From Dactylis glomerata (Eukaryota > Streptophyta > Magnoliopsida > Poales > Poaceae): a DNA stretch of 64,000 bases. The notes under the pieces are model-generated. The model did not search any database, was not told the origin of the DNA, and was given only the letters and a program-made list of their open reading frames with translations. Made by a program: the position numbers and the translations under genes. Within the stretch, counting starts at the first letter, position 1. Every line of letters starts with the position of its first letter. The DNA lies in the NCBI GenBank assembly GCA_007115705.1, contig QXEO01000546.1, positions 3,859,291 through 3,923,290 of the forward strand, written 5' to 3'. This document shows positions 36,001 to 47,964 of the stretch, in pieces.

Positions 36001-38492
36001 AATGACCTGATTCAAATTTCTATGGATTCCTTGTTGAAAAACCTACCCAATGGTGCTAGCCCCATGGCAAACAAGTCCCTATAGGTTTACTCATATTTAT
36101 ATTAGTAGATCTGACCACTTTGGATTCAAAAATCCAAATATCGAGTTCTGCAAAGATCCAATTTTCAGAGATGTTATGAGATTCTAGCTTGCATGTCTCA
36201 CTGGTTTTGGTATTTTAGGAACTGTAGTTTTGCAGTAGTAATTAATATAGCAAATTTTTGAGTGAATTCAACTTCTTTGGATTGTGTTCTGGAAGATCTT
36301 TCTAGAACACTTTAGTTCATATTTTTATGAAACTCAGAGAATATCTGAGAATTATTTTAGTGTTCTATTGATATTTCCTATTGTTTAATTCATAAAAATT
36401 AAACCCTAACTTGTTTTGGGATGAAACCAACTTTGTTGAATTCATAAGATTGTTGTCTACCTGCAAGTGTGCTGAGTGTGTTGTTTGATCCAATTGAACA
36501 CCTGCATGCTTTATTGAAGTGAAATAGTGGTGTGTTGCTCTATTTAGGAAACCCTAGTTTCTAATAGGAAATTAACTTGTTAATTAAAAACCTATAAAAT
36601 CTTGTCTTGTTTTCTAAACATGTTTGTTTCTAATACTCCTTGATTGTATGGTATTGAGTGATGGAATGCTTGTGGCTTGTGCATGCATGTATATTTATTT
36701 GTGTTATTACCTTTCCAGTGATAGAATCGAACGAGGAGTGTACCGAGCAGGGAGAAGTCTTTGAGTACCAGGAGGAAGAAGACCAGGGACTAGCCAACCA
36801 AGGCAAGCCATCTAAACTTGATGCATATCTGAATCCTATTTACATACTTTGCATGTTTCATAAAGGTTTATTAAATTGCATGTTTTTATATTGCTATAGC
36901 TCTTGTAGCAATTATATTGTTGGCTCAAGCTCCACAAGCCAAATTGTTATCATCCTTCGAGATGACCCCTTTGAACACCTATTCTTTACCCTTGCAGTAG
37001 TGGCTTGTTGCTTATCAGCAAAGCCTTTGGGAAGCTTCTAGTGGATCCAAAACTCTAGGATTGGGAACACTCAAAGAAAGTTTTGAAAATGTTTTTGAAA
37101 ACGTTGGAGTAGTATCTACTCCACTGAAATGTTTTCAAAAATGGTTTTTGGACAAATGGAGATGATCATGGAGGATAAAGGAGTTGGTTGTTTTCAAATG
37201 ACATTGGTGATCACTAAGTGTTCGATCAGAACAATTAACCCGTGCAACCACATTACCCCGGTATGGGATGGGGCTTAGTCCGAACTTTGTCTATTTTAGC
37301 GTGGGGAGCCTCACAACTATATAAGGGTTTGTGGTGCCCAGAAAATGGTATGCGACACCCCTGAATCCGGGTTGATGCCTATTGAGGGTCATCACATTAC
37401 AACGGCATATCCCGAGCCGCCGGAAGACACTTGGGTTCTCCCGCCATGGCGCCGGAGTTACGCTCTGGAGGAGGTACTGCCGAGGCATGCCGGGGAGGTA
37501 AACTCCACAGGGTAGACACCTGTACTAAGGTGGATAGATGGAAGGCTCTGATTAATTATCTGATCCCCGCATACTTGCGTATGACGGTCTGTGGTGGTAT
37601 CCCGGCGGATTTATCGAATCTTGCGGGTAAAGTGTACAACCTCTACAGAGTGTAAATCTATTCGAATAGCCGAGTCCTCGGTCATGGACGGTTGGGACTG
37701 ACCATTACTTAGCCCAATGTCGGTTTTATTTTCGAAAGATGTTTTCGGAAAAATGGAGAAAAGTGCCGGGCGAAGTACTCGGAGGGTACTGTCGTGGCAC
37801 AGCTATGGTTTGGAGTACTTGCAGGGTACTGCAGAAGAAATGAGGTGGTCATGTGAGATTGACCTGGATTTATAAAGGAAGGTGGTCATGTTTGATTGAC
37901 CACCGGCTCTCTTGAAAAGCAAATGAGTTCCCCCTTTCCTAGAGATTTTACTAAAAAGGTTTTCTAAAAGTTTTCTTTAATTAGGTTATAGAAATGTCAT
38001 AAGACCTGCTATACTGACACGAGAAATTGACTAGTTAGGATAAACTAGACTAGAGCCCTTCACCTTGCTACAGCCAAATTGCATGTCAACACTTCCTCTT
38101 AGATGGTTTGCGAGTACAATTCCAAAATGTACTCACGGCTTTGTCCCTGGCTATTAACTTTGTCAGATTACGGTGAAGATTATGATGACAATGATGAGGA
38201 GTTCGACAACGCCGGTGCAAACTAGGATTCGTCTCCCGGTCAGTCGCCTGTAGGGTAGAGGTATGACACGGGCTACCAACGCTACCCTTGTATCCGCTGC
38301 AATGCTTAGAGAACTTGCCCCGCGTGGCATTTGAATTCGGCCAAGTGGCCATGTAAGACTATTTGAACTCGTTATGTAATGGATGATGTACTCTGTAATG
38401 CCAACTTTATTATGTGGATTCATGACGGTCTTCCTGGGATCGTGAATTGTATGCATAATGGGAATCCCGGGTGGTAAGCCGGGGTCCCCACA
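33079..38492 (+). repeat. 3' LTR of LARD (complete)
   Basis: 5414 bp from TGCAACACC to TCCCCACA. It shows the full LTR length and therefore how much the 5' copy has lost. TATA box at 37318-37325, donor-like CTAG/GTGAGC at 35663-35669. Confidence 0.88.
36661..37041 (+). other. LTR-internal ORF with conserved acidic core (LARD 3' copy)
   Basis: A 126-codon frame from ATG 36661 with the acidic core at 36721-36786. One Glu of the core is Gln. A one-base difference downstream of the core shifts the C-terminal frame relative to the 5' LTR copy. Confidence 0.53.
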
Positions 38493-39096
38493 CAACCATC
38501 TAGCTACTGCTATGGACCCGTAGTCTAAGGTAGACTACTCACTCATCGCTCCGGAGGCAAGCATGGCAATAAAGCAGACCTCCAGTGGCGATTCCCCTCT
38601 CCGACAGGGTGCCGGGAAGAGCTTCTGGACCCTCCCGATCTTAGGTCGACGACGGCGGTGGATCGCGATGTGTTTCTGGAAAATTGATCAGGTCTTTAGG
38701 TTTTTCCCTGTCGAGGGGAATATATAAGCGGAAGGGCAGCGTTAGGAGGTGGGCCAGGCGGCCTCACCCCCTGGTGGCACGGGCCAGGGCTAGGCCGTGC
38801 CACCCTAGGGTGTGGCCGGCCTGTGGGCCCCCTCCGTCTCATCTTTGGTCTTCACGAAGCTTCGATAAAAATAGGAGGTTCGTCTTTTGTTTCGTCTAAT
38901 TCCGAGAATATTTCCTATGTAGCTTTTCTGAAACACAAAAACAGCAGAAAACAGGAAACTGGCATTGTGGCATCTCATTAATAGGTTAGTTCCGGGAAAT
39001 GCATAAAAACGCCACGAAGTGTAACAAAACACAAAGCAAATGGTGTATAAACAAGCATGGAGCATCAAAAATTATAGATATGTTTGAGACGTATCA
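38493..39096 (-). repeat. Athila-type LTR fragment
   Basis: Minus-strand TGATACGTCTC at 39096 downward. It matches about the first 600 bp of the element A LTR and stops exactly at the LARD end, so the LARD probably inserted into this LTR (putative TSD CAACC, 38493-38497). The rest of the LTR was lost with the LARD left end. A TATA-like stretch lies at 38719-38727. Confidence 0.85.
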
Positions 39097-39175
39097 ATTA
39101 GCTCTTGCATTCATGGAAATACACATACTATAGCAAACTCTAGTGGGTGTGTAGACCATCATGGCTCTAAGCATG
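39097..39175. other. Short unassigned segment
   Basis: 79 bp between two LTRs. Nothing recognised. Confidence 0.4.
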
Positions 39176-42100
39176 TGTCGGGACCCCCGGGATCTAAGCT
39201 ATACAGAGATGTTATGTGTATTAGTCGCGCTAGCAACGAGTGATACTGGAGTTACCAATCCCAGGCCGGAACACCATCGGCAGGAAGACCAGAATTAAAC
39301 CATCGGCTCTACACATCTCAAAGCATCGTGAAACTAATCATAACCAAGACTGCATAACTAAGAGCTCGAGAACCTTAAACCCCTCTCGTGCACTTTATAT
39401 GCACACACGCATCATGCACGAGATGGGTAACCATAGTTGGTACACAATAGTGACTCTACGACTCAAAAGGTAATACTGCAAAGCTCTTACCACAGCAAAG
39501 AACCAAAGTATTACAAGCAGAGGTCACTGACCTAACATTACATCAGACAACGGAAGGAAGGTTATGCTATTAGGCATAGCAAGGATAAAATGGCCTAAGA
39601 GGCCAGAAGCATAACAGCGACAAGCCATTCCGTAGCCCCAAGCTGCTGTCTGGGAACCCCAAGCTACTCGTCGGTGTCGATCTTCGAACGGAACTCATCT
39701 TTGTTGTGGAACTTAATCTACTGCAAAAATGTCAACAAAAGCAATCTTTATTTGCATAGAACAAGTAAGAGTAGAAGCTTGACTACTCAGAACATTTAAA
39801 AAGGGTAAGAGAGCGATATCTCTAATCATTGAGACATCCACCGAATCATCATCTTATATCCACCAAATCAATATCAGCTGATCCTATCCACTAGGATCAC
39901 CTCCTCGAAACCCCGGAGGAAGCAATCCTATTCACACTTTGCTTTTCAAGTTTAACGATGAGGTTAAAGTTCTCTATGATCAGGCATCCGTCTCCAAGTC
40001 GTCCATAACTGTGGACACAGCTTTTCAAAGAGATTTAACCCTGCAGGGGTGTACAGCTTTACCCACACATGACGACCGTCTCCATTAGCCACATGACATC
40101 ATTCCATGAGACGCTGGCAGAGTGGTGATCGCCTACAACCTTTACCTCACGTCGACCTTATCCATGAGCCACGCCAAAAGTTCTAAGTCCGCCATCGCAA
40201 GACAGCTGTTCTCCGACGTGGAACCTTTTGTTGTGAGTCAAGATTGGTTTGTCAGAGGAATCCACCTCAAGCAACCTCGGCCACGTCCCTGTATGTATGC
40301 ACCTTTTCCACCATCTTCTTTCAAAACATTTTCGATGCATATGCCAAATGGAAAGCCCGAACTAGGTAGCTCATGGATAAGTCTAAGCAAGTTAGTGAGT
40401 CGATGGGAGTCCCATACCTCCACGTGTGGTCGTACGCTCAGTCTTGGATCAAGAGACAAGAACTCGGGTCCTAGAGCAGCAAGAATGAGTCAAATAACCA
40501 CATCCCATGTGGCAGCTCATCCAAACCTTTTAGTATGTTTAATCTCATAGTTGTCATCATACCACGTCATCCTGTCATACTAGATTCATTTGTAGCTCTG
40601 ATTCATTGACCATATGAACCAGAGTAAATAACTAAGCATGGCTAAGCATTTCAGATATAAAGCTCTAGCAATGCACACAAGCAAAAAAAACCTAGTCATG
40701 CTAGGAGCAGTGGATCACGGTATTTAGGCGATAAGAATGGAACATGCATTAGATAGGATAACTCTACCTATCGATAAAAGACAGTTGAACCGTGTGGTAC
40801 AAAATAGTAAGTTTTGAAATACTTTAAAACCATAGGTTCAGAGGGGGGCTGCTTGCCTTGTTGTTGATAACCAAAGAATATAGATATCTAGGGTTCTTCT
40901 TCTTGACTTGTTCATTGATGGACAAGTATTGGTCTTCGGTCTTGTCGATCTTGACATCGGACTTGTTGCTCACATCAACTCTGGATCCTACCGGGAAGAA
41001 GCAAAAACACACCGGAAAGGAAAAGCATTCAATACATGGCATCGATGCGCAAGCAAGCATGCTGATATGACAAGTTCATAGTATTGAATTTAAACCCTAA
41101 AACATGGATAGCATCTTTAATTGGAATTCGAATACAATGGCAAAGGCATTTGAATTACTCCATATTGAAATAAGGGTTTGATTTGTTCTTCTATTTTATA
41201 CAGGATTCAAAGTTGCTTAATCATGCATGATTTTGATATCAAAAAGTAGATCTTGTTTTACTGAACATTTTGATAGGTCATTCATATTTTTCTGATAAAC
41301 AGGGAATATTCTATGATTTATACAAGTTTCAACTAATTTCTTTAATTTTCCTGGATTTAAAATAGCTGCAGAGACTTTTTGCACCGAGGGCCTTTTGACC
41401 CTAAGAGGCTGACGGGTGGACCCAAGGTCCACGTCGGCTGGCTATGTTGGCCGGGTCAACCGACCGGTCAAGGCCCTCTCTGGCCTTGTTGACCGGCTGG
41501 TCGGCGGTCAACCGGATGATGGCGTCGGCACTGGAGCGCATGCCGGGACGCGCGGTCGCGTGCATTGGACGCGGGGCAGTAGGGCGAGCAGTTTGGTGGC
41601 GGCGCCGCCATTTATTAGTCACCGGCGCTTCGCCGGAGATGAGGCCGAGCGGTGGTGCTCACAGGGACTCGGCGTGGCGGCGCTACTGGACGGAAGGAGA
41701 AGGGCGGAGGGGTCCTGCCAGACCCATACCTCACGGCGGGCACGCTGGTTGTGTCGGCGAGGTCGATGGAGGCCGGATGGTGACGAAACAGGGACGGCGG
41801 AGCTCGGAAGGCCGCGGTGAAGATGAGCTTGGCGGTGGCGATTGCAGGCACCCGGCCCGATTCCTTCTTTGAGGTGAGCCATGATGGCGAGGCGAAGCTC
41901 TTGGACCCTTCAGTCTCACTCAGGGAGGCCTGGAACGGCGGCGGAAGGCGACGGCCAGTGAGCTAGGGTTCGGGCGCCCGCTCGGGAAGAAAAGCAGGGG
42001 AGGGGAGAGGTCGACCGAGAGAGGAAGAGGATGAGGGAGAGAGAGGGCATTGGGGCGAGCTTATCCCCTCGGCCAGGGAACGACGGCGGCAGCGTGCATC

Positions 42101-42326
42101 TCGTCACCTGGATCAATGGCATCGCTCGAGACACCGAGCTGCTTGCTATCCACTCTAACAGGGAAAGGGATAGGCATTTTCATAATAATTTGAACACATT
42201 TTCATAACAGGGAAAGGGATAGGCATTTTTAGGGTTTCCACTCTAACTTTAAATGAAAAATTTTATTAGTGGATTTTAGATGATGCTAATGATGCAAATG
42301 CTACTATTTACAAACGGGATGTTATA
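39176..42326 (-). repeat. 3' LTR of chromovirus II
   Basis: About 3.15 kb. The plus-strand left end is TGTCGGGACCCCCGGG. The right end is GGGATGTTATA, followed by a stretch (CAAGAATCTTGACCCCGAGATT) that parallels the polypurine/pol-end context of chromovirus I at 6783-6815. It has the same internal plan as the other long LTRs: a GC-rich block at about 41400-42140, an AT-rich part, a charged ORF at 40824-41060, and a possible TATA box near 39395-39402. No second LTR copy is in the window. Confidence 0.75.
40824..41060 (-). other. LTR-internal ORF with charged core (chromovirus II)
   Basis: A 78-codon frame from ATG 41060. It has a Cys/Phe-rich hydrophobic N-terminus ending FPVGSRVD, then a charged Lys/Asp/Glu segment (NKSDVKIDKTEDQYLS), then KKKNPRYLY. 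It sits at the LTR position that holds the acidic core in chromovirus I and the LARD. The layout is similar but the sequence is not clearly homologous. Confidence 0.4.
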
Positions 42327-43540
42327 GTTCTATCCACCTTACAAGAATCTTGACCCCGAGATTCCTAGGTAAGAAATGAGGGAAGGGGTTACACAAGTCT
42401 TCGACGATCTTCACAAGCTCGCAATGATCTTCTTTCTTGAAGAGGTTGATCTGTTGCATCATGATGAGTTAATTTCTTTCCTTTAGGATCTTCATTCCAC
42501 TGAAACAAGGAAAGATGGAATAACTCTAGAAAGTTTGATCTCAAAGATCGAGTATCTCATTGTCAACTCATGGAATGAGTGTTCGTAAACATCTCTTGAG
42601 CTAACACGCATGAAACACATTAAGGTAATAGAGGAAACTGAATAAGTTCAACTTTGGTAGGTAATTGATTCACAAATGACAAGAACACAGAAGAACCAAA
42701 GTAGTGAGGAATCGAATTGCCTTTGATACCACGAAGGGGCACACCGAGGAATTGGGCGACTTGTAGAACACTCATGATTAAAAGTCTGGGGCCATCATGT
42801 GACTGACGAATTCACACAATGTTTTATTTCATTAGAAATTCAAGTATAGACAAAGGAGGGAGCAGTAGCCAAAAAACGTCAGAGATCATCCATAGGGTGG
42901 ATTTGCTCCTGAAGGAGTTGTTGCCACAAGATAAAGATTCTAGAAGATTGACCAGGATGCGTTTAGCAACTCCACTTCTTTTGTTCTAGATACCAATATG
43001 AAGCTTTAGAATGGCCATCAATTGGTCATCAAGTAAAGGTCAGACTTTGAGATTAGAAAGAGAGACCATAAGGGGCAACTTCTTGAATAAGTCACATGAA
43101 ATCCTCATGGAGAGTGGTTGTTCTTGAGAAATCAAGGGATTAATATGTCAATAGGCCTTCCGGTTAATTTGTCAACTACAAAATCAATCTCACAGAATTT
43201 TAATGAGGCCTATGTCAAAACCTTGAGGGACACTAACCATCATTGCTGCTTGAGATTCAGCTCTAGTTAGATGAAATAATACTTCAGACTTAGTATGTCC
43301 GAATGGGAAGTTTCAATGGATGCCATCGGAATAGCGTTGCTAGATTCTCAAGATATGGACTACATGTAGAGCTCCAGAAATATAAGTAAGATTGTGATTG
43401 CCAAAAGACAATTGCACCAACAGGAGCTTATTGCAATGTGATGAGGGTTAACGCGACAAATATCCTAGATGAAGGACTTAGGATCGGGCAGATAGGGCGT
43501 CGGATGAACTCGAAGGTAAAGTCAGTCAAACAAGGTGTGT
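42327..43540 (-). other. Decayed sequence next to chromovirus II LTR
   Basis: Expected to be the 3' internal part of chromovirus II on the minus strand, but no frame longer than about 60 codons and no recognisable integrase or chromodomain motif remains. Assignment rests on position only. Confidence 0.35.
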
Positions 43541-44640
43541 ATCAAAAGTAAACGTGGATGTAGAACCTGGCTTGCTTTCAATCTGTCCCTCACCGTCCCC
43601 TCCTGGCCCCTATATATAGATGGCCAGGTCTCGAGGATCGGAAGGAATCCGATACAGATTACAATATCAACATACAGTAAGAACTCGTATTTCGAGTAGT
43701 ATTACAATTGGGCCTAGCCAAACGGGCCTCAGGGGTACTCAACTAACGGGCTCTATTATCTATACCCTTGTCAGTAGCCCCTGAGATTCTACCAGAATTG
43801 CAGATTCGGGTTGAATCTCCAATCTTTAAATCTTCGGCTTGATCAATTCTTGACTTCTTTATATCTTCAAATCTTCGACTTGGTTTTTGACTTCTTTCTA
43901 TTATAATATCTTGCAAGGGGTTTTGATGAACAAGCTTGACAACTCTGACGGATCAAGAGGCCAGTTAACTACCGAAATATATACTTGTCACCTACTTCAA
44001 ATTCAATCCCCTTGGACTTGAATTTGGGAAACCGGTCAAACCCACTCTTTTGCCACATTTAGGACTTACAAAGAATGAATCCCAGTGGTTCTCAGGGTAC
44101 CCAGTGCGTCCACCAAGATTTTCTTCGCGTCGTAGACATGGATACATACCAGCAGAGTGCATCCATGTGTGTATACCAGGCCACACAGGACGGATCCCTG
44201 GGGTCTTACCTTCATGATATATTTCAATCACGGCATTCGAGTTTTGTCGCGATGACGCAACTCAAGAATCGTATGTCGCAGCCTTGTTTGACTGTTCTAG
44301 TGTACAAAATATTTGGGTTATTTAATCTTGATTAATAAAAACTCGCTCCCGATGGGAGTAATCATGCTTACTAAATCTTCTTTCGCCTTCCTTGCTCCAA
44401 TATTCATAAACATCGTCGGGTGCGCGCTCAGCGCTCCCAATGGGAGTAGCCCCCGAGGCTATAGTCGAAGAATTCTTTTTCAAGTATAGGCTCAAATATA
44501 TTGTGCCTAACTGTAACCTCCCTTTCGAAACATTTTATGATAATATCGCCGGGTGCGCGCTCAGCGCTCCTGATGATAGTAGCCCCCGAGGCTATAGTCG
44601 AATATTTTCGGGTATAGACTCCAATAACTGATTCCTTTAT
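43541..44640. other. Unclassified non-coding region with direct repeats
   Basis: About 1.1 kb of unknown type. A TATA-like CTATATATAG lies at 43611-43620 (reads on both strands). Direct repeats occupy 44411-44603. It may be the 5' part of the element that carries the gene at 45032. Confidence 0.45.
44411..44603 (+). repeat. 133-bp-spaced direct repeat with palindromic cores
   Basis: Two copies of a roughly 50-bp unit, 44411-44469 and 44544-44602, share GGGTGCGCGCTCAGCGCTCC and AGTAGCCCCCGAGGCTATAG. The unit contains the perfect inverted repeat GCGCT-C-AGCGC, and in copy 1 CTCCCAATGGGAG. A third partial CTCCCGATGGGAG is at 44346-44358. Confidence 0.75.
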
Positions 44641-44723
44641 TGTTGGTGTCTGACTTTTGTCGAATTCCCTTCCATCCTTTACTCGCAGACCACCATATCC
44701 AATATTTGTCGAGTATACACATC

Positions 44724-44917
44724 TGACGTGTTATCTTTAATCTTGTAACTGCTCATGACGTTAGTAGCAAAATCTCTCTATACGTCACTTTGACTGAGCG
44801 CTGACCGTTGCGTGGTTAGCACGATAATTTTGTAATTTCCCTGCCCGTTAGTGGGCTGCTGTTTTCACTCCTTGCGCCACGTCTCAGCCCATGTTCCTTC
44901 ACCAGGAAGGTATATAA
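44724..44917 (+). promoter_or_regulatory. Promoter-like region with TGACG motifs and TATA box
   Basis: TGACG cores (as-1-like, bZIP class) occur at 44724-44728, 44756-44760 and, inverted, 44783-44787. A W-box-like TTGACT is at 44790-44795 and the TATA box TATATAAG at 44911-44918. The first ATG of the downstream ORF is 115 bp after the TATA box. Motif matches are by eye and short. Confidence 0.5.
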
Positions 44918-45031
44918 GGGGAAGAGTGGGAAATTTTACTGTTTACCAGTTCATTGCTTCCGCCGTCGCCGCCATTGTTGCAATCTTTACGCACCTTGAT
45001 CTCCTGCATAGCCCCTATGCACAAATCGTAG

Positions 45032-47794
45032 ATGCGCGTGAAGCATCTGGCGCAGAAGAACAAGATGGGCAAGGGGAAAACTGCGAACGCCGCGACCAGC
45101 TGGGTGCCTTCTGTTTTCACGCAGAAGGATTTGGACAAGGCCCAAGCTGATGGCCTCATCTCCGATGACGATCAGGTCATCTTCCCGAGCACCGAGCGAA
45201 TCCCCAAGCCCAAAAGCAGCTTTCGGGTGATGTTTTTTGCCTTTCTTTTGCGCGGTCTTTCTCTTCCTGCCCACGAGTTCCTTCGTGGGCTTCTTTTCGT
45301 GTACGGTGTGCAGCTTCATCAGCTCACACCAAATTCCATTCTGCATATTGCTTGCTTTATAACTCTTTGCGAGTCATTTCTAGGGATCGAACCCCATTTT
45401 CTTCTCTAGAGATCCCTCTTTCGGCTCCGCCCTAGTGTCCCACTATCGAAGAAACCTGAACTGGGCGGAGCTGTTATTTCTATCCGCGCTGAATCTCAGT
45501 ACCTGGAGTTTTCCATGGCTGCCTCAGTACAAGGTTAGAGGACCAAATGGTTTTATATCAAAGACCGGAAGGTCTCTTCCTCCAACGAGTATGGCATTGC
45601 CCCTTTTGATGCCTCCCAAGAATTGAAGAAATTGACTTCATGGGATTCGCCTCCCACAGATGCTGAGATGGAGAAGATCAAACTGCTTCTGACCTGCATC
45701 CAAGATCTGAAAGGTGGTAGAGGAGGTGCGCTTTCGGGTACCCAACTCATGGCGTTTTTCTTGCAACGTCGAGTTCAACCCCTGCAGCATCGTCTTTCCA
45801 AACTTTGGACTTTTTCTGGCTTGGGAAATTCTTCTCGAGTATCTAAAGATCTTATGGAGAAGAAAGATCTCGATAGACGGGTCAGAGCTCTTACTACTCT
45901 TACTAAGGATCATGAGATTGCGGAATTGGCCGCTAATTATTTTGACTCCGAGCATCCCTTGCCTGCGGTCTGTTCTCTTTGTATATCAACCTTTGCCTTT
46001 TCATCGTCTTACTACTGTCTTTCTGCTTGTTTTGATGATTTTGTTGACTTATTTACTTGCAGACCCATCAATTCCTTGTTTCGCGTCCGCCTCTTCCAGA
46101 GGAGGGACCTATTCCAGTGGATCTAGTTTCTACTACATCCGAAGCCCCCGAGGCTGAGGAGAATCAGGATGGAGATGATGCCGAAGAATCACAAGAAGAG
46201 ACTAGCTCAACGACGTAGCCTTCTCCTGTGCTTTCTGAAGATCTTGGCATTGATAAGAAGAGGAAACGTATCGAGGAGCTTGCTTCTTTGAGTACCTCTG
46301 CTCAAAAAACTGTCGCCGGGGAAACTCTTGTTCTAGATGAGGAACAAGAACTTTTCGACGCCTTGGACTCGTAAGTGTTTTGCCAACTCTATGTTTATTT
46401 TTGTATTTGCTTTCTTCCTTTTGAGTTTCGTGAAATCTTTCGCCTTTTGCTTTCTTTGCAGTGACAATGACGACCCGAAGAGGGATGCCATCGCTGCTCC
46501 TTTGGTGGAGAATATAGATGCCGATGAACCTTCCTTACAAGAGGTTGAACCAGTGGTGAAATCTCTAAAGGCTCCCAGAGCTCCTATGAAGAAATTCGTT
46601 GCTACTCGCGTTGGCAAGCGTTTGAAGAAGTCAAAAGGAGCCGATGTTTCCCTTGAGGCCCATGGGTCCATGAGTTCTCCTGACGATGTGCATGGTGATC
46701 CTTCTCTTTTTGCTTTTTGTTCCTTGCGTGATCTTTACACTCGCGTGTTTTTTCCCTGTGCAAATTTTGATGAAGAAGTTTGTCACTGGGCACTAAGTGT
46801 GCCAAGTATTTGAAAGCTGCTAGGGCTTCCGAGGGTGATATTCTTTTCTATATTCTGCTTGTCTCGAGTGCCTTTCTTTGCTTCTTTATCATACTTATTT
46901 TTCCCTTTTCTCCAACTGTAGATGCCTTGGTGACGGCTAATGCCCGCATTGCGTCCTTGGAAGCTAAACTTGAAGCTTGCAGAAAAGCTTTTGATGCTGC
47001 CACTGCTGCCAAGACCAGTGCTGAGAAGTCCTCTAAATCAGCACTGGCTAAGACGAAAAAGTTGGAGAAGACCCTTGCTGACTTGAACAAATAGCAACTT
47101 CAGCGAGATCAAGCCGTGGCTGAACGCCTGAACAAAATGTCGGCTCTCGCTAGAGGTAAATACCATGCTTTTTTCCCTTCTTTGTTTGCGTTGCCCATTC
47201 TTATGCTTTACTGACGTGTGCCGATCTTTGTTTCCATGTTTTTGTATAGAACATACTGGGATTTCTCCGGCTTCTTTGCAGCCAGACGATGATTCTCTTG
47301 TGGCCACCGTTAGCTTACTGGAGGCCAACTGGATTTCCATCCAGGAGATCTTTGAGTTGGCTAGCCGCGCGCTTACGCAGATCTTCATCGGGTTGTGGCC
47401 CAAGCAGAGAGCGGAGGTACCAGAGACTGACTTGAAGAAGCTTGCCAAGGCGTTCGACACCCCCGACGACCCTATTCTTCTGATGAAGGGCCGGTCCGTG
47501 AAGCGAGGTGCAGAGGGGGCCATTGCACTCGCCTACGCACATGGCGAGGAGGTCGACTGGGAGAAAGTGAGCTCTTCCCGTGATCGACCTCTTTCGGAGC
47601 TACGGGTTTTCTTTGAGAAGGTAAAGAAGTACGCGCTAGGCATCGTATCAATTATCTCTCCTTCGGTGGCTTCTTCAACCTCTATGCATGCTTCTTCGAC
47701 TCCTGCATCAAGTGCACCAATGCCTCCTCCAAAAGCTGCTGCTACCTCTGCCATGCCTACCTCTGCCACGGAGCATGATGCTGAGGTGGCGTAG
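45032..47794 (+). pseudogene. PF04195-type 'putative gypsy-type transposon' gene, multi-exon, decayed
   Basis: Start ATG 45032 (MRVKHLAQ). Exon 1 (45032-45967) carries the family core: a FRVMFFAFLLRGLSLPAHEF-like segment, then VQLHQLTPNSILHIACF and CESFLGIEP, and later an aromatic WFYIKDRKV segment. It is broken by TAG near 45406 and 45537, both explainable from TGG. Intron 45968-46062 leads to an acidic exon 2 (to 46370) with a TAG near 46216. Intron 46371-46461 (GTAAGT...TTTGCAG) keeps the frame into a basic exon 3. After an unresolved junction, an exon from 46922 encodes a coiled coil (RIASLEAKLEACRKAFDAA) with TAG near 47092. Intron 47156-47249 leads to the last exon, with Ala/Ser/Pro-rich end and stop 47792-47794. 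Resolved introns are all 91-95 nt. The family's biochemical role is not established. Domain assignment is from memory of the family. Confidence 0.72.
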
Positions 47795-47964
47795 ACTTAG
47801 TCTTCCTTTGTAATCTTCATTTCTTTTGGTGTAATTAACTTCTAGTTATGTTTTGCCTGAGAGCTAGTCAAGGGGCTTGTACTCGCTGTGAATACTTCTT
47901 TTTATGAAATGCTTGAATCGTGTTTTTGAGATATTTGTTTGCTTCTTTCTGCTTGACTTCCAGC
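47795..47964 (+). other. Possible 3' UTR or intron between the two gene parts
   Basis: T-rich stretch ending in a good acceptor (CTTGACTTCCAG, 47953-47964). It could be the end of one transcript, or an intron joining the two parts. Confidence 0.4.

Larger units (their letters stand above)
25946..38492 (+). mobile_element. Large non-autonomous retrotransposon (LARD), plus strand
   Basis: Two near-identical LTRs of about 5 kb flank 2.3 kb without gag or pol. The primer site TGGTATCAGAGC (30785-30796) and the polypurine tract (33065-33076) are intact. The 3' ends of its LTRs match the chromovirus I LTR ends, pointing to mobilisation by chromovirus-type proteins. The first roughly 675 bp of the 5' LTR are missing, so the left end is a deletion junction and not a true element end. 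Confidence 0.85.
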
